This document shows, piece by piece, positions 20,958-33,656 of a stretch of 64,000 nucleotides of DNA. Below the pieces are notes generated by a model. That model saw nothing but the letters and a program-made list of their open reading frames with translations. It was not told the DNA's origin and ran no database searches. This stretch comes from Acestrorhynchus altus (Eukaryota > Chordata > Actinopteri > Characiformes > Acestrorhynchidae): assembly GCA_034509495.1 (NCBI GenBank), contig CM067507.1, forward strand, positions 32,553,888 to 32,617,887. Direction: 5' to 3'. The number at the start of each line of letters is the position of its first letter. Within the stretch, counting starts at the first letter, position 1. Position numbers and translations under genes: made by a program.

Positions 20958-21291
20958 GGGAAAAAAAAAAAAAACAGAGAGAAGACATATAGAATGAGCG
21001 ATAGGGAAGCAAAGATGAAGAAAGGAAGAAAAGGAAAGAGAAGAAAGAAAGAGAATGGGATAACAGACAGACAAGGAGAAAAGGAGAAAGAGAGTGAGAG
21101 AGATAGGGAGAAAGGGAGGGAGAGATAAAGAGAGCTGGAGAAATAAATGAAGTAAGATAAGGTAAGAGAGAAAAATAGTAATTAGAGAGTGAGAGAGAGA
21201 GAGAGAGAGAGAGAACGAGAGAGAGAGAGGTGGAAAAAGAAATGACAGGAGCAAAGTGATAAAGTTAGAGGGAGGGAGGCAAGTTAAAGGC

Positions 21292-21360
<69 letters not shown>
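20958..21360. repeat. Purine-rich tract ending in (GA)n
   Basis: The plus strand is almost all A and G for about 400 bp: an A-run at 20961-20974, mixed GAAA/GGGA/GAGA sequence, then a pure GA run at about 21297-21360. The long minus-strand Ser/Leu frame over it is a low-complexity artefact. Confidence 0.93.
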
Positions 21361-21364
<4 letters not shown>

Positions 21365-22849
21365 TGTGTTCTGAGTGCAGGAATGCACTGTGTGGAAAGG
21401 TTATCCAATTTGCCTTAAACCAAATGGCACTCAGTTGTGCAACTGCTGTATAAGCAGACGGTGACAAATGGCACGGCTGTAGATAAAGAGTAAATTAACA
21501 CACAGCAGAGATAAGTGTATTAAACTGGGTTACGGAACTTAATCTCTGCCCATAGCTGTGGAGCTACGTCACGGGGTCAGCATGTCTAAGCTGGTCATCA
21601 GGGCCGGAGAACAGTGATTAGGGGGAAGATGGATGGTGACTCGGAGGGTCAGCGGTGTTTGTGTGTTTGCTCTTCGTGTTTGCTCCGGTCAGCCCCCCCT
21701 CCCCACCCCACCCAACCCCCTCACTTTTTATGATGCCATCTGTGCGAGACACACACTCCAGCCAAACATGTAGCTTATCTGAATATGTTATAATCAAGTT
21801 CAGCCTGATCTCTACTAATTAACCCCTTAACCCTTAGTTAAGAATCACCGCAGCATTCAAATACCATAATTAACTCCACTATGTTTATATTGGATTCACA
21901 GCCTGTATGAACAGACTACGTTTCTGACACACTCTGTTTAGCATAGTTGAGCAGTCAGAGTTTTGCACTTGGAACTGAGATTCCTCAAATCTCAAACACT
22001 GATGTACCTCCTTCAAAAGAAAAGCTGGCAAAAACCAAAACTGCTGGAAAATGGGCCAATTCCAAATCACCAAAACAGTCATGTGACCAGGGGGGTCAAG
22101 AGGATTGAGTGTTCAAATCTGGGGTCATCCTGCTTTGCCATCAGTAGCCAGAGCAGAGAGAACATAATCAGTCATTCTCTCTCTGGGTGGGTAAATGGTG
22201 CTCTCGTTCCTTCCCTTCGACTGTGATGCTGAGCAGCACAGGTGTCTACTGACTGACGTATCAGAGCTGGTGATCCAGTGGTTTCCTCTGAGTGCATTTG
22301 GCTGCACTGGAAAAGAAGACGTGGATGACGTCACATGTATCAGTGCAGGCATGTACTCGTCCACACCTCCACAGTGCATTGCAAGCGATGGGGGACATCC
22401 TAGTGAGCAGGTAGATTAACTGGCTTTTACCAAATTAGGAGAAAAATTAGTAAAATTATAAGAAATTATAGAAAAAAAGGAAAAAAGAATGTGAGGAACG
22501 GATGTGCTGGGTACCAGCTTAGCTAAGGCTACCAAAGGAGGGTATATGAGCCTCATGACATGACAATAAACAATTATTTTTATAATAATATAACCATACA
22601 GTTGTGGGTCTCACCAGCATTTCTGCATCACATCAATGCTGAATTGAACAATGCTGGGTTTTTCTGTTGGTTCTCATTGGCAAAGAAAAAAATCAGCAGA
22701 ATTCACAAAAATACAGAAAAACTGGCAAAATTTGCAGTATATCTTTATTTCTATTGATTCTAAGAATTTTGTTTGCATACTTTATTATTTTGGAAACAGA
22801 AACTTGGCATAAAATTAACTCCTAAGATAGGATATTTCTATTTGCATTT
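21361..22849. other. Single-copy stretch
   Basis: A C-rich patch lies at 21691-21722. No transposon or gene recognised. Short frames around 21960-22420 on both strands lack domains. Confidence 0.4.
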
Positions 22850-22874
22850 TTATATATATATATATATATATATA
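22850..22874. repeat. (TA)n microsatellite
   Basis: About 12 TA units. Confidence 0.95.
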
Positions 22875-25800
22875 GATGAAAATAATGGATATCAATATCA
22901 GCAGAAAATGGTATTATGCTTTGAACTTCAACTTAAATGTAAAAGTTAAATTATACCGTTAAACTGTGGGATGTTCCATCTTTCAACTCCTCACTCTCAC
23001 AACTACAGCACTTACATATCAGTTTCATAAAGGTTACTTATTTGGCGTCGTATTAATGAGAGATTGGTTGACATAAGCATGGGTTAATATATAGTTATGC
23101 AGCAGCAACAAGATCTGTGTGTACAGTTCACTGCACATGCTTTTTTAGTTTATTTTGGTCTGTATGTGGTCCGAACACGCTGCACTTATTGAAGCGTTAT
23201 TTACAAAACCATTTGACTGTCCCTCAAGGTTTTGAATCCTGCTTCTGTAGCCAAGATAAATACTCCATATTGAACATTTTCCTGCCAAACAATTATGCGC
23301 ACTGCGACTGCCCTCCAGTTAGTCTCTGATGGTTAGTGGCAAAGCAGACGCTGGTTCTGACAGAGGGCAAAAGTTCAACCTCTGGTTCTCTGAGATGGTT
23401 TGTTTTTGTATGTCCGAGGCCTCCAAATGCAACCCTATCTAGACCTTGATCATGTGAAATTGCCAGTTCCAGAGTGTCATTTTATTGCCATACTGACAAA
23501 AAGACATTTGACCACTTTATGGTGTGGACTTGCGGTGTTTCTCTATCACCCCGTTATCATGTCAGGCTGTGGTCTGACATGGTGTTTACAGGATGCCTTT
23601 TCAGTTTTGAGAAAGAAAAAAGGTTGTTCCCTTTCTGCACAGTCTGATGTTTGACTGAGAAGATTTGTTGAATCCGTTTTCAGTCTAAACCAGCACTTAA
23701 TTAAAAATGTGACTGTCTCTCTATGTATTTTTCTTTTCCAGTTTGTTTACCATGTATATGGTTCTTCCCAGAGATTGAATTACCTCATGTCCACCCCCTG
23801 TTTATTTGAGCTTGGTAAAGTTTGGATGACTTTCCCCGTCGTTCCCAAGAACAATGTCTCTCTGACGGAGCCAAACTATCTCAAGCATTTATTGGGAATT
23901 TGGCCCCGTCCATTCTGTCCAACTCTCTGACAGAGCATTCCCCTGTTCACACATAGATAGATTTACACTGACGGTGCCAAACAATGAATGTTTTCCTTCT
24001 TAAGCATTTAGGTAATCATTTTCACTTTCACTTTCATTACCACGTCCACCTGAAATAGATTAACCAAACATAGCTGAATTCAGCATTCAGCTCAGAATAA
24101 GGGGTAGAAGTGATGAAAGGAGAGTCTGTAGGAGCCAGTTTTCCTATCCTTTAAGGATACTCACTACTAACTCTGAAACTAACAATGAAATATGCAGAAC
24201 ATCATGAAAAACAATCATTCCTTTAGCAATAATGTCAACACACGGGGTATTAGGTGCCTAATAAAAACCTGGACCATGTCTGCATTTCCACTGATCTCCT
24301 GCCTGTAAAAGACACTTCCCTCTTTCACCAAACAGCCTGGCCAGCTGAAGCTGGTCAAGGTTCTTAAGGTTAACTCTTGACCATCATAAGGTTTGTTCTG
24401 GTGGGAATTTGATCCCCTGTGAACAGCATAACCAAGCATGACCACAATCAATTGCAACATACATTATGCTGGTTAACAAGCTTGCTGAACAGCATATGAT
24501 GTGTTTTTGAGCATCTTGACCCAACTGAAACCACCATGCAGTAAAAATTGGTCTTGAGCTGGATTTTTCTGGTCTTCAGAGCTCCATTATGCCACTCCAC
24601 TACCTCTGTCTGGTTTGCAAACACAGAGAAGAGCTGATCATTGTCCTGCATTGTTGTGGGACGCAAAAATACACTTTGCTGTCCAAAGGTAGAGACGGAT
24701 AAACTCATGGGAGCTCATAATGAAGCACTTGACCGTTTCCACAGCAGGTACAGTAATTGTAAAGAGTTCTAAGCGTTCGTAGGTTCATAATTTCTCTACT
24801 AATTGTTTCTATAAGAAGCAAAATATAGTGGGCAGCACCAAATATCATGGAAATGAGAGTCATGGGAGTCTCAAATTTTGCCGCACCCACTTTCAAGAGT
24901 ATTTTTTCATGTGTAGAATGTCTGATGTGGCTGCAGATCTGTCAATATGAATTCCAAAAAACATATGGAATGAGCAGTATAGTATACAGTTAGAGGGTGT
25001 CACAAGAACATGAACAAGAGGAAATTTGTGCTATGAACACAACACACCAAGCTACCTGTTAATCAGACACAGAGCATGGCACCTTCATCTGAGCTTCATA
25101 AAGTTTCAGTGGAGCTTCAGATTATTCTCCTTGATAAAGAGATTTAGAGGCCTGTGTTGCTTTCACAACTGGTTATGCAAGAGGAACGAAATATAAAGCC
25201 GAAAAACGGTTCCAGTATTGTTTTGTTCATTATGTCTTAAACACCATGGGTCATGTTTCTGGAATCTTGACCCATTAGTCAAAGAGTGAATGTTTCTCCT
25301 GATAGACCTGGATGAACTCTGCTGGCTTTGGATGTGTCGTTAGAATTGGGAACTGCTTGCACCACGGTTCGAAAAACCACACCGCCTTATCCGCATCTGT
25401 TAGTTAATCTCGTCAGCAATAGTGAGCAATGGTGACTTCTTCTTGTTGATTATATTATTGTTGTTGTTGTGGTGGAGGAATGTTCTGAGCATGCCCAGAG
25501 GAGCGCTTTCCAAAAGCGTCAGAGGAAGCGAGAACCTCTCCTCCTTACGGTGTGCTCATTAGCTAGCTTCCATCAGCAGAATCCCACTCAGTCCTGCAGG
25601 CGTAGCCCAGAAAGTGAAGACATTCTGGGAGAAAGAAGAGAGAATGAAGCCCCCCAGTTCTGATTGGCATTTCCGCCACAGCCTCCTTGTTTAGGGAGGG
25701 ATAACAAAGTGTAGAAACCTGCAGTCGCAGAACGAGTTCCGCTTCGTATGCAAAGGGTTCAGGCAAGTTCTGTAATTGATACTCACCCATTCTCTATGTC

Positions 25801-26104
25801 GTTAGTGCTGCTGCTGCTGCTGCAGGTGCTGGTGTGATTATTTCACACTGTGGAACTTATTTCCTAATATATATCTCACAATGTTTACCTGACATAGTGG
25901 GTTTTACTGTATACAAGCCTCACATTCAGGGAACGTGTCAAATTAGTGATATTAATTATAATCTATTTTATTGTGTCTTTGAAATCACACTTTTTCATGT
26001 CATTTCCTCTTAACTATTAAATATTGATACTTACTTAAAGTATGCAGAAGGCTGCTCACTCAGGCTTCCAAAAATCAGGGGCATTAGAGGGACTTCATCC
26101 AGCT
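22875..26104. other. Long single-copy stretch
   Basis: More than 3 kb with little repeat content. The block 23340-23930 is non-repetitive and even in composition. The phrase GGTATTAGGTGCCTAATAAA near 24246 resembles the end of a common fish DNA transposon but stands alone. A (GCT)n run lies at about 25808-25824. No exon or RNA gene is supported. Confidence 0.35.
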
Positions 26105-26285
26105 TTTGCTCTACTGTCCAGGGAGAACTTTCTACTAGATTCTGGAGTGAGTTGCTGTGAGTGACATTCAGTGATTGCATTCAGTGCATTGAAGTCAGGA
26201 TGCTGGATAATCACCATCCCACCTCCTCTCTAACTTATCTGTAAATGCAGTCCAGAGATCAACTGCTCCACAGCTTTAAAGGGGG
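26105..26285 (+). mobile_element. TA-flanked MITE family, internal fragment
   Basis: CTACTGTCCAGGGAGAACTT, CTACTAGATTCTGGAG and GTCAGGATGCTGGATAATCA, followed by CCACCTC, are the interior landmarks of the element at 45868-46147 and the complement of that at 15983-16390. Both termini are missing. Confidence 0.7.
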
Positions 26286-26329
26286 ACTTTAAAGGGGTCC
26301 CTTCATTGTGTGTCCCACAGGACCACAAC

Positions 26330-26503
26330 AGATGATTTGGGGTGAACTGATTTGGGGTGAAAAGAGGATAACAAACTATGCAGAAAAACAGAAGGACTAC
26401 AATCTGTAATTATAGAACTATGAAGTATGGAAAGAGGAGCTGATAAAATTGACTTTGAATGTAAAAACAAGGAGGTGGTCATCATTTTATGGTTGGTCCA
26501 TCA
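26330..26503 (+). mobile_element. Palindromic DNA element (family P), one arm
   Basis: GATAACAAACTATGCAG, GACTACAATCTGTAATTATA, GGAGCTGATAAAATTGACTT and AACAAGGAGGTGGTCAT followed by CATTTTATGGTTGG match the reverse complement of the left arm at 53369-53530. They form one end of a well-known fish non-autonomous element ending in CATAATGTTATGGCTGAT. The class is uncertain. Confidence 0.65.
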
Positions 26504-26859
26504 TAATAAAGACTAATTTGGCACAAACTGTTTTATAATTAGATCTTTTTATTGTGCTACACAGCACTTTTACCTTTATCAACTATCTCTGTCTTGTAGT
26601 AATCTATAGTGATTTTTTAATAGCCTATAATTTACTGTAAGATTCCTGTAGTATTAGTTTAGATCTTTGTCATACAGGTGTGGTCTGCTGGAGTGATGAC
26701 TGTGCCAGTAGTTTGTTGTAGCCAGGAAAAGTAAAGCCCTATTCATCGTTATATTATTGTTCTCGGCTCATGTTGCAAACCTGACTCAGTCTTGCAGATT
26801 TCTCCTTCACAACATCAGGAGAATTCCACCTTTTCTGTCTAGAGAGGCAATCAGGTGCT
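26504..26859. other. AT-rich single-copy stretch
   Basis: Nothing recognised. Confidence 0.4.
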
Positions 26860-27480
26860 CATTCAGCCTCATGTCATTTCAAGTCTAGACTAGACTACTG
26901 CTACTTCCTTCTAGCTGACCTTCCTTTGAGGACCATCAGGCCCTTCAACTGTTACAAAATTCATTGGTTTCCTGTAGCTGAACACCAGATTCAGAACCTT
27001 GATGTTGGCCTACAAAGCCAAAAATGGACCAGCATCTGTACTTGATGGCAATGGTCAAAACTCGATCTGTACCGAGAGCATCAAGTACAGCTCGGCTTGA
27101 CCCTCCATCCCTCAAATCGCAAGAAAGACAAGCATCTAGACACTTTTCTGTTCTGGCATCAAAATGGTGGAACAAACTTCCCTTGGAGGTCCGAACAGAG
27201 TCACTCGCTGTCTTCAAACATCAACTGAAGACCATCTCTTTCAAAAGCATTTAACTCATCAAAGGTTTATAATTATATAGAATCTTGTTGATATGGAGGT
27301 CTCCGAACTGACATATGTCCCCAATCTGATATATGTTGTGGCAGCACCTAAGCTTAAGGAATTTCTGGATTCCAGATAGCCTCTACTAACTAGCTAAGAA
27401 TATCTTCTGAGTGAAGAGCAAAGCATGTTTGTAAGTCACTCTGGATAAGAACATCTGCCAAATGCCTTAAATGTAATAGA
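26860..27480 (+). pseudogene. CR1/L2-group LINE ORF2 C-terminal relic and 3' tail
   Basis: The reading frames give, in order, LADLPLRTIRPFN, HWFPVAEHQIQNL in another frame, and in the frame 27024-27254 VPRASSTARLDPPSLKSQ then SKWWNKLPLEVRTESLAVFK. These are the landmarks at the end of CR1/L2/Rex1-group reverse transcriptases: the SRLDYCNSLLAGLP region, HWLPV, then (L)WN(S/K)LPxxVR. Frameshifts and stops separate them. The 3' end reads GTCACTCTGGATAAGAACAT, CTGCCAAATGCC and TTAAATGTAAT, the usual tail of fish L2-type elements. It is colinear with the minus-strand copy at 40095-40740. Confidence 0.8.
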
Positions 27481-28439
27481 AATGTAAATCATAAAGCACA
27501 GACCGATTCAGTCTAATGTCCCAATGATACACTGTCAGCTATGGGAATCCATCAACTGTTAGTCTGAGTTTGGCTTTTTCCAGAGCACCATGGCTTATTA
27601 AAATCCATAGAATAAAACCAGTACACACCAGTATATATTTTAATTAGTAAACACAGTCTTAATTATACTTTTATATTTTTAATCCACACCAGAGAGGATT
27701 GTGTCAATTCCTTTGAGCCGGTGACTAATCTGAATTCCATTGATTCCCAATATTCCAGTTTCTGAGGCATACACCTCTCTCAGGTCTGGGATAGGAAAAA
27801 ATGAGAAGAGGCCAGATGTGAAGCCCTAAATTAACATGTGCTGCACCAATGTGTGTGTGTGCGCAATGCACGTGTATGAGTGAGTGTGTGTATGTGTGCT
27901 AACAGGAAATGAGATGATCTCCTGGGTCTGCTGCCTTCTATGGCGACCATGAGGAAAAAGGTTGGAAAAACTCACTCCATAATCACACAGAGTGCCTCGG
28001 TGGCCAGCCAAAGAAAACAGCGTCACACTGAATCGCCTCGTCAAATTTCCTGCATGCTCTCATTCCTACATTTGTCACTGCATGCCGAAAATAAAGGTGT
28101 TCACTGTTTCGGCATGTAACAAATGTGTTGCTTTAAGAAGCCATTTACTCGAGCTGTGAGAATTCAGGGTCGCGGCAGTAGGACACTCCGAAAATGCCTT
28201 GGGCATGTCGTTTTCGGACAAAGGTCAGGATAGGTTTAGTTTAGAACCATTTAATGATGTGAACGCTCGTTTAGGCCTATATGCTACATTTTTCTTGTAC
28301 TCTGTATTTGCCTGATTCATAGTGTCTGATTTCTGCAAACACAAGATACAGGGTTTTGACAGAACAATGCGTAAAACTGCTTCATTTTTAGTGATGAAAC
28401 CACATTCTGTTTGGTAACGTTTGGTAACAGTTGAGCTTG
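27481..28439. other. Single-copy stretch
   Basis: Contains a weak GT-rich patch at 27850-27900. No coding or RNA gene recognised. Confidence 0.4.
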
Positions 28440-28760
28440 AGTATGCAGGCCTTCTGGTGAGGGTTTCAATCCTGCCTTTGCTGTGGAGCAACACACTGCC
28501 AAAGCTGCTGGTGTCACCTTCAGATCGCAATAGCCTGTCTAGTCACCAGATTTAGCAGGATGCCATACTGAACCAGTACACCTCCATGCCCAACTGTATC
28601 TCAGCTTGTATTCAGGGTAGAGGCCCAACAGGGTTCTAGAGCCTTGACTTATACACTTATACATCCCATTAAACTGTAGCAATTCACTCTAATATTGTAA
28701 TTATTACATTCACACATATAAAGTTTTATTCTGTTCCAACAACTCCTTCTTGATTGTATA
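28440..28760 (+). pseudogene. Tc1-like relic (subfamily B), internally deleted
   Basis: CAATCCTGCCTTTGCTGTGG then AGCAACACACT is identical to the relic at 17381-17411. The AGTCACCAGATTTAGCAGGATG stretch corresponds to its SPD segment, and TTACATTCACACATATAAAG then TTCCAACAAC to its 3' end. The region between is lost and no usable frame remains. Confidence 0.65.
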
Positions 28761-29266
28761 TCACTGCTAACCATGTATCTCCATTTTCAGAATGAACAGA
28801 CCAAAGAAAATTAGCTGAAAATAATAAAATACACTCTTATTTTACATTAACTTCTTTTTAAATTAAGAGCCTTTTTTCATTTTCCTGTAAAGTTGCCATT
28901 TTGGAGATGTGTGTTTTTCATTGGACAGTGATAATATATGCATACAGATGAAAAAGAAAATAAAACCTTTAATGGAAATTACTGTACATTAATTTTCCAC
29001 TGAACATGTCTTTACAGAACTAAAAGTGATTCTGCTGTGGATTCTCTCTAAATAACCTTTTATCTCAACTGTTTAAAAGTGTGAGTGAGCTTTGTGAACA
29101 AGCAGGCTTCTAAATGTCCTCCAGGACTGGACATTTATGCAGGTGCTTGGTCATGGGGATGTCTCTGTGTGTCTGTTCTAAAGAAGGTGCCTTCCAAAAT
29201 TCCTGAAAGCCTCCATCATACTGATGCATTTTTACCTTGGAGCCACACCTTAGGCTTAGACTTGGG

Positions 29267-29267
<1 letters not shown>
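28761..29267. other. AT-rich single-copy stretch
   Basis: Nothing recognised. Confidence 0.4.

Positions 29268-29268
<1 letters not shown>

Positions 29269-29331
<63 letters not shown>
29269..29331. repeat. (GT)n microsatellite
   Basis: About 31 GT units. Confidence 0.98.
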
Positions 29332-29332
<1 letters not shown>

Positions 29333-31066
29333 TTTTGGGTATGCAAGAGCATTGTTTTTTGGAGATGACACATTAGACCCGGGAGAACCCCACCATACAC
29401 AGTCCATTAGCTTCACGCTGTATGCACTGACCTCATGAAGGCCAGTCTGTAATATGCTCATCAATATTTCAGCTCACTCCATACCTGGCCACAGGCTACT
29501 CATGGCTCCACCAGAAAGCTCATCGCGTTTCCTCACCCTGGAGATTCAGTCCAGGTCTCAGACTTCAGCTGCACATTCTAAGCTCTTTAATAATCAGCCC
29601 CTAATACACATTCTCTCCACAGTGACCAGCGCGAGTACTGATGACTACAGCTCACCGTGTAATGTGCCGACAGTACAGTAAACTGCAGACACCGGTGGTT
29701 AAAAGGAGTAGAGGGACTGGTCAAATGTGGTTTGTACTAATGACCTCTTACATTAACAATCGAAGATTATTAAAGTGTATCAGTGTTGTGTTGGCCCTCC
29801 TCTTGATTACTCTCACACACCACTGTGTTATATTTTCATATTGGTTTCTTAAAAATATGACTCATTGTTGTCCCACACCTCCTGCAGAGGTTGGACTTCT
29901 CTTCTGTACATGTTTCCCATCACAGTCCTCAGTCCAATCTTTTGAAATAGATTTAAATCTGGTGATTGTGTGTCCATAACATCCGCTGCTGTTCCTCATG
30001 TAAGAAAAATAGATACTGTACATGCAATGCAAATGTGCCCTCAAAGGTACAACATGGTCCATGAAGTCCAACCGCAGAGCTCAGAAGTACACGCCGTTTT
30101 ACATTCTCTTTGAAAAAGTGAATTTTCTTTTAAAAAAAAAAGAAATATAAAATAAAAGCCTGCAGACGTCAATGCAGCTTAAACAGAATCAGTGCTAACT
30201 CCATTCCCTTCAATTCCCTAACTAAAGGAATTGAAGATGTATCCTTGAGGCCACAACCACAGTGAAGTGAGGTCTTTTTGAGTCAAACCTTCATATTCAA
30301 AAATAATAAGCTTTCTGGTTTTATTGGTATATTAAATTTATTTGTGGTTATGAATAGAAATGCTCTTAAATACAAAGCAGTCTAAAATCTAGCCTAATCA
30401 AATATAAAACAATAATTCAAAAATTATTAGTGTGGCCTGAACAAACGTTTGGACACCCTATAAAATATTTCAGTGTATCAAACCTTGATGAGGAAGTCAG
30501 GCCTGGAGTGTTTTGTATTTGAAAAGCAGTTGTAATTGTATACATCCTCTGACTCTTCAAATCTTGTAACAATCATCAACCCTGAGCTCCTCTAAGCAAC
30601 TGCCTATAGATCTGAACATGAAAGTGATGTATATGATGAGAGGTTCTACAGTGAGGAGTGATATTGGGTAATGAATGTGGAGGTGAAGATAAGATGATGT
30701 ATCATTTTAACTGTCGATTTGACCACTCCTAAAGTTTCTTGTATCTCTTAAATACTAGTTTTATATTAACATCTAGCTGAAGCTCATGAACAGCTACCAT
30801 GTTTAAACTCAGAATGTTGAATCGACTTCAGACTTATCTTCTTAATTTGGAAACAGGCCAAACCTGGCCATTAAACAGCTTATCAGTTAATTGTCCATTT
30901 TTTCTGGAGCCGGTGAAAACAGTTAAACAGTTAATGCAATATAGTTGTTAAAACTGAAGGTCTGCACTTCATCACATCTTGATTGCTTCGCTTCAAATCC
31001 ACTTAGGTGGTGTTCAGAATTTAGAAAAGAGTGTCACAATCCAAATACGAATGGAATGACCTTTAA
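29332..31066. other. Single-copy stretch with a possible DNA-transposon end
   Basis: Mostly unique. The phrase GAACAAACGTTTGGACACCC near 30439, followed at 30582-30622 by CTGAGCTCCTCTAAGCAACT and GATCTGAACATGAAA, resembles fish DNA-transposon sequence. I cannot find a second terminus, so I do not call an element. Confidence 0.35.
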
Positions 31067-31615
31067 TCATATATTGAGGTGGTAAAACATTTCTAAACAT
31101 AAATAAAAATAAAACGAAACATTTTTAATAACATACAAACAAATATATTTTCTACAAGGATGCTGGAACCTTTTCACCCCCAGATGTTTAAATACATGCT
31201 TTTCAGATTCTGTATTCTGATTGGTTTTATGCCTGCATTGATTCTTGATTAAAATATGTGACAAAAGCAGAGGCCGAGACCACACAGGCCTGGTGGCTGC
31301 ACTGAGACTGAGGGGTTGAGGTGAATGGTGGTGTTTTTCTGCCATGGCTGATATCAAAGCTGGAAGGTTGCGGCTGAAGTTGGAGTGGAGGAACGTTACA
31401 CCAGCTCTGTGACCTTGAAGGCCGGATCTGTCCGTTTGAAGTAAAAGTTCCAGACCAAGTTGAAAAGGCTTTCCAGTTGTTGAGTATTCTGCTTTATCCC
31501 TTTCCACCTTGTGTTCTTCCTCTCCCTCCAAATGCTGGAGCTCATTCTCTGACCAGTCGAGTTGCTGACCCTCTAATGGGGTTGTGTCGTTTAGAAACAC
31601 CACACTGAAAAACAC
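31067..31615 (-). other. Longest non-repeat ATG-initiated ORF (hypothetical, 182 codons)
   Basis: The minus strand is open from ATG at 31615 to TGA at 31067. The first two thirds are of balanced composition (for example LDWSENELQHLEGEEEHKVE and HRAGVTFLHSNFSRNLPALI); the last 25 residues are AT-driven Tyr/Phe/Leu. I recognise no family. A string resembling a splice acceptor (GTGTTTTTCAG) covers the putative start on the minus strand, which could make this an exon edge, but no matching donor or neighbouring exon is seen. A chance ORF is the simplest explanation. Confidence 0.18.
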
Positions 31616-32032
31616 TAGTTATCAAATGAAACACATTACACCTAATGGCTTGTCAAAAAGGCCTTTCATACTTTAATAAGGGTCAAAAAATGTGTGATAT
31701 TTATGTTGTCATGTGAGCAACAGGCTTCTGAAAATGCTGAAGCAATTATGATGAGCATAAATGGCATTTCTCTAGAAGTTGGAAGAATGAATTCCACTGT
31801 ATGGTTATAAAACACATTCACTGAGCTTACAGTAAATCATAATGTGATCCCCAGACGTTCCAGTAATGTCTAATACACTTGTGTCTGTGGTTTCTGGCGT
31901 GTCATGACATTCTGTTATCTACACCCTGCAAAAATAAACATTGTTGTCTTGAATACAGACATCCTATCCTGCTAAAACTCATTCCAGGGAGCTAGCACCC
32001 ACAATGTACACATATACACACACACACATACA
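31616..32032. other. AT-rich single-copy stretch
   Basis: Ends in a CA-rich patch that leads into the TA array. Nothing else recognised. Confidence 0.4.

Positions 32033-32101
<69 letters not shown>
32033..32101. repeat. (TA)n microsatellite
   Basis: About 34 TA units, the longest TA array in the window, lying about 20 bases from the distal end of the next SINE. Confidence 0.97.
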
Positions 32102-32103
<2 letters not shown>

Positions 32104-32119
32104 TTCATTTGTTTATTTT

Positions 32120-32391
32120 AATACTGTTTTTAACTCAAAGTGTTGTGCAAACACAGGAATTAATCCTCCATATTTAACCCGTCCTCTCACAGTGATACAC
32201 ACATACACACTAGTGACTTCACACACCAGGAGGCAGTGAGCACACGTGCCAGGAGCGGTGGGCAGCCCTATCCACAGCACCCAGGGAGCAGCTGGGGAGC
32301 TCAGTGCCTTGCTCAAGGGCACTTCAGTCATGCTCTGCCAGTTCAGGGATTCGAACCAGCCTCAAGGTTCCCTAACCATCAGACCACAGCT
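32120..32391 (-). mobile_element. tRNA-derived SINE (V-SINE-like), copy 2
   Basis: On the minus strand the head reads GTGGTCTGATGGTTAGGGAA (A box) and GGCTGGTTCGAATCCCTGAA, with a canonical GGTTCGAATCC B box. The body is GACTGAAGTGCCCTTGAGCA, GGATAGGGCTGCCCACCGCT, GTGCTCACTGCCTCCTGG and GGGTTAAATATGGAGGATTA, colinear with copy 1. The interval between A and B boxes is about 15 nt shorter than in copy 1, so the internal promoter spacing is broken although the B box is perfect. Confidence 0.88.
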
Positions 32392-33561
32392 TATACTGTC
32401 TTTATGTAATATTTGGTTGATTTTGTGAAACCAATTTGGGTAAATGTGACAGTAAAATGTGTGTATATATTATATGATATTATAATATATTATATTATAT
32501 TATTAAACAATATATATTATGATTTTTGTTCTATTACATAGGGTCTTCAGAAAGTTTAGCTTCATCATGAGGGACATAAATGCTTTTTTATCTTTTAATA
32601 AAAAAATAATCTATATTTCATGTCTGAGTTGCTGGCAAGCATGTGCTGCATGACTGGCTAAACCAGCACCAGACATTGCTATTCAGGTCTTACATGTTCC
32701 TTTTCTCCGGCAAGGTAAAAATGGACATGCCAGCAGTAGATCATTTTTGAAGCATGAATGTTGTCTGTACTTTTGCCCATTTTTAAAACATAACTTACAG
32801 TGTCAGAGCACACATTAGCAAGTCTACGAGATGGCGTTTTAACTGGGAAATGGAGAATCTGGTCCAGATTTTACACCGAGTTGACACTTCACATGGGTAG
32901 CATACAACCGGAGATTTCCCATGTCAGATGTGATCACACTACAGGTACTGTGTGGTTTAGGCAAGGGCAGTGCCTGTGTACCAACGTCCTTATTGGAAAG
33001 TCTGTTCACTTAGCCATCATTTTTGCAATTGAACTGGACAGTTACTTCCAGTCACATGAGACCAGACTTCGGTCTCTATGAATGGTGAGAAACTACTTGA
33101 AACTGAAGGGTTGGAGCATTTTTTGGGTGGAGAGCAATGCATCAAAATCTAAAGGCAGGTTCTTACATACTGCGACCATAGGGGGCGTGGCCAAAGTGGC
33201 ATAATTGCAGTTTAAACACAGGGTGCAGAGGCCACAAGCTAGGCCATGTGCCACACAAAAACCAAAACAAAGAGACCAGTCCACATGGTGACGCAAATGC
33301 ACCTGAATCATTCACTGCCCTTCAGGATGTACATGCACCATCTTCAGCCAACTTCAGAAAAAGCTCCACTTTTTTACTGATCAGCAGTGTTTGGTCTGTG
33401 TGTGTGTGTGTGTTTACACTCCATTCTGATTTTAATAACAAAGTGTTACAGGTCATCAAGAAATTTTGACATTTTCACATAAACTCTAGATATAAATGCT
33501 AGACTTTACTCAAATAAATCCACACAATGTGAAGCAAGCATGTGATGTTTTAGACATGATC
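32392..33561. other. AT-rich single-copy stretch
   Basis: Contains an ATTATAT-rich patch at about 32465-32520. A 93-codon frame at 32800-33081 has no recognisable domain. A short (GT)n run lies at 33398-33413. Confidence 0.4.
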
Positions 33562-33656
33562 CTGCAAACTTTAAAGCACCACACCTGATTCTGATGTGTT
33601 GAAGCTAAAACGTTCAGAGCAGGGGTGCCTCCAGGTCCAGGTTTGAGAAACACTGG
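33562..33656 (+). mobile_element. Palindromic hAT-like MITE, right half
   Basis: GCACCACACCTGATTCTGAT, GCAGGGGTGCCTCCAGGTCC and GGTTTGAGAAACACTGG match the right half of the near-intact element at 62928-63118. The left terminus is missing. Confidence 0.8.

Noticed and set aside
20895..21467. 190-codon minus-strand Ser/Leu-rich frame
   Set aside because: It lies over a purine-rich tract and (GA)n; composition is dictated by the repeat.
29085..29464. Frames of 82-117 codons on both strands
   Set aside because: All cross the (GT)n array at 29269-29331, which keeps them open.
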